In this document: piece after piece, positions 38,601 to 38,818 of the stretch | Numbering within the stretch: the stretch's first letter is position 1 | How the letters are laid out: each line of letters opens with the position of its first letter | Assembly: GCA_016790435.1 (NCBI GenBank) | Contig: JAEUPE010000001.1 | Span: forward strand, 1 to 38,818 | Direction: 5' to 3' | DNA: 38,818 nt | Source of the DNA: Rubrivivax sp. | GTDB lineage: Bacteria; Pseudomonadota; Gammaproteobacteria; Burkholderiales; Burkholderiaceae_C | Notes under the pieces: generated by a model | The model's database searches: none | What the model was told of the DNA's origin: nothing | What the model saw: the letters and a program-made list of their open reading frames with translations, nothing else | Translations under genes and position numbers: made by a program

Positions 38601-38818
38601 CGGGTCAAGGTGCGGAGCAATCGCGGCGAGGTCATCGCCGCGTGCGTGGTCACCAAGCGCATGAAGGGGCTGGACGTCAACGGCAAGAAGGTGCACCACG
38701 TGGGCATCCCCATCCATTGGGGCTTCAAGGGCGTGACGCAGAACGGGTATCTCGCGAATGCGCTGACCCCCTACGTGGGTGACGCGAACTCGCAGACGCC
38801 GGAGTTCAAGGCGTTCCT
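35667..38818 (+). CDS. fdnG: Selenocysteine-containing formate dehydrogenase major subunit (3' end outside window)
   Basis: This FdnG/FdoG-like catalytic subunit of a membrane-bound, periplasm-facing formate dehydrogenase has a Tat signal (NRRQFFRVSGAGLAASSLVA), an Fe-S motif CPYCSVSCGM and then ARI-TGA-HAPTVSSLGPTFGRGAMTN. The in-frame TGA (36252-36254) is codon 196, the position of Sec in E. coli FdnG, and is followed by a SECIS hairpin. The frame stays open with full homology on both sides, so this is readthrough and not a broken gene. About 1050 codons are visible, and the end QTPEFKAF suggests only a few residues are missing. A Pro/Ala-rich insert (about residues 708-752) precedes GFAMLRDDGSTSCGNWIY. 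The start is the ATG at 35667 (GGAG upstream) or the in-frame ATG at 35673. The Fe-S and cytochrome b subunits should lie just beyond the edge. fdnG versus fdoG cannot be decided. Confidence 0.95.
36252..36290 (+). promoter_or_regulatory. SECIS element with selenocysteine UGA codon
   Basis: Counting the U of UGA as 1, the upper stem is G15-C32, G16-C31, then G18-C30, U19-G29, C20-G28 and C21-G27, with a bulged U at 17 and a five-base loop AGUCU (22-26). Bulged U17 and loop bases G23 and U24 are the landmarks that SelB needs in E. coli fdhF and fdnG. All three are at the same positions here (36268, 36274, 36275). Confidence 0.9.

Overview
The window is very GC-rich and its gene content points to a betaproteobacterium of the Burkholderiales (Rubrivivax/Methylibium/Piscinibacter-like). 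The evidence is the scpA-DUF3460 pair, a formate dehydrogenase plus molybdenum-cofactor cluster, long spurious antisense ORFs typical of high-GC coding DNA, and Shine-Dalgarno starts. The assignment is by gene content only; no 16S or tRNA gene is visible. Coding density is high and no gene-free stretch exceeds 300 bases.

Layout. (1) 1-2762: a catabolic locus with a SnoaL-like gene running off the left edge (TTG start), a RraA/aldolase-fold protein, and a divergent regulator in which an IclR repressor is fused to an SMP-30/gluconolactonase-like domain. (2) 2778-9551: housekeeping genes scpA, a DUF3460 protein, a BamE-like lipoprotein, a SulP anion transporter, metG and apbC/mrp. (3) 9721-17397: a cytoplasmic NAD-linked formate dehydrogenase (fused NuoE/NuoF-type beta subunit and a Cys-containing alpha subunit) with mobA, fdhD and moeA for cofactor maturation. 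(4) 17539-18576: an L-threonine aldolase.

(5) 18779-29409: a run of six same-strand genes that looks like a little-described envelope system: a subtilase lipoprotein with a C-terminal anchor/sorting-like tail, a mini-exosortase-like membrane protein, a free-standing secreted protein resembling a subtilase propeptide, an ECF sigma factor lacking the usual acidic motif, a transmembrane Ser/Thr kinase with a TPR-like tail, and a large surface protein with Calx-beta and delta-60 repeats. (6) 29472-30451: a pyruvoyl-dependent arginine decarboxylase followed almost without a gap by a PACE-family exporter, suggesting agmatine or polyamine production coupled to export.

(7) 30409-38818: a minus-strand operon (response regulator, histidine kinase, PepSY membrane protein) divergent from a second formate dehydrogenase. 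The second enzyme is Tat-exported and contains selenocysteine: an in-frame TGA at 36252-36254 is followed by a hairpin that matches the E. coli SECIS landmarks position for position. The response regulator has an AAA+ domain but lacks the GAFTGA loop used to contact sigma-54. The organism therefore seems able to oxidise formate on both sides of the inner membrane, with Cys and Sec enzymes that share maturation genes encoded between them.
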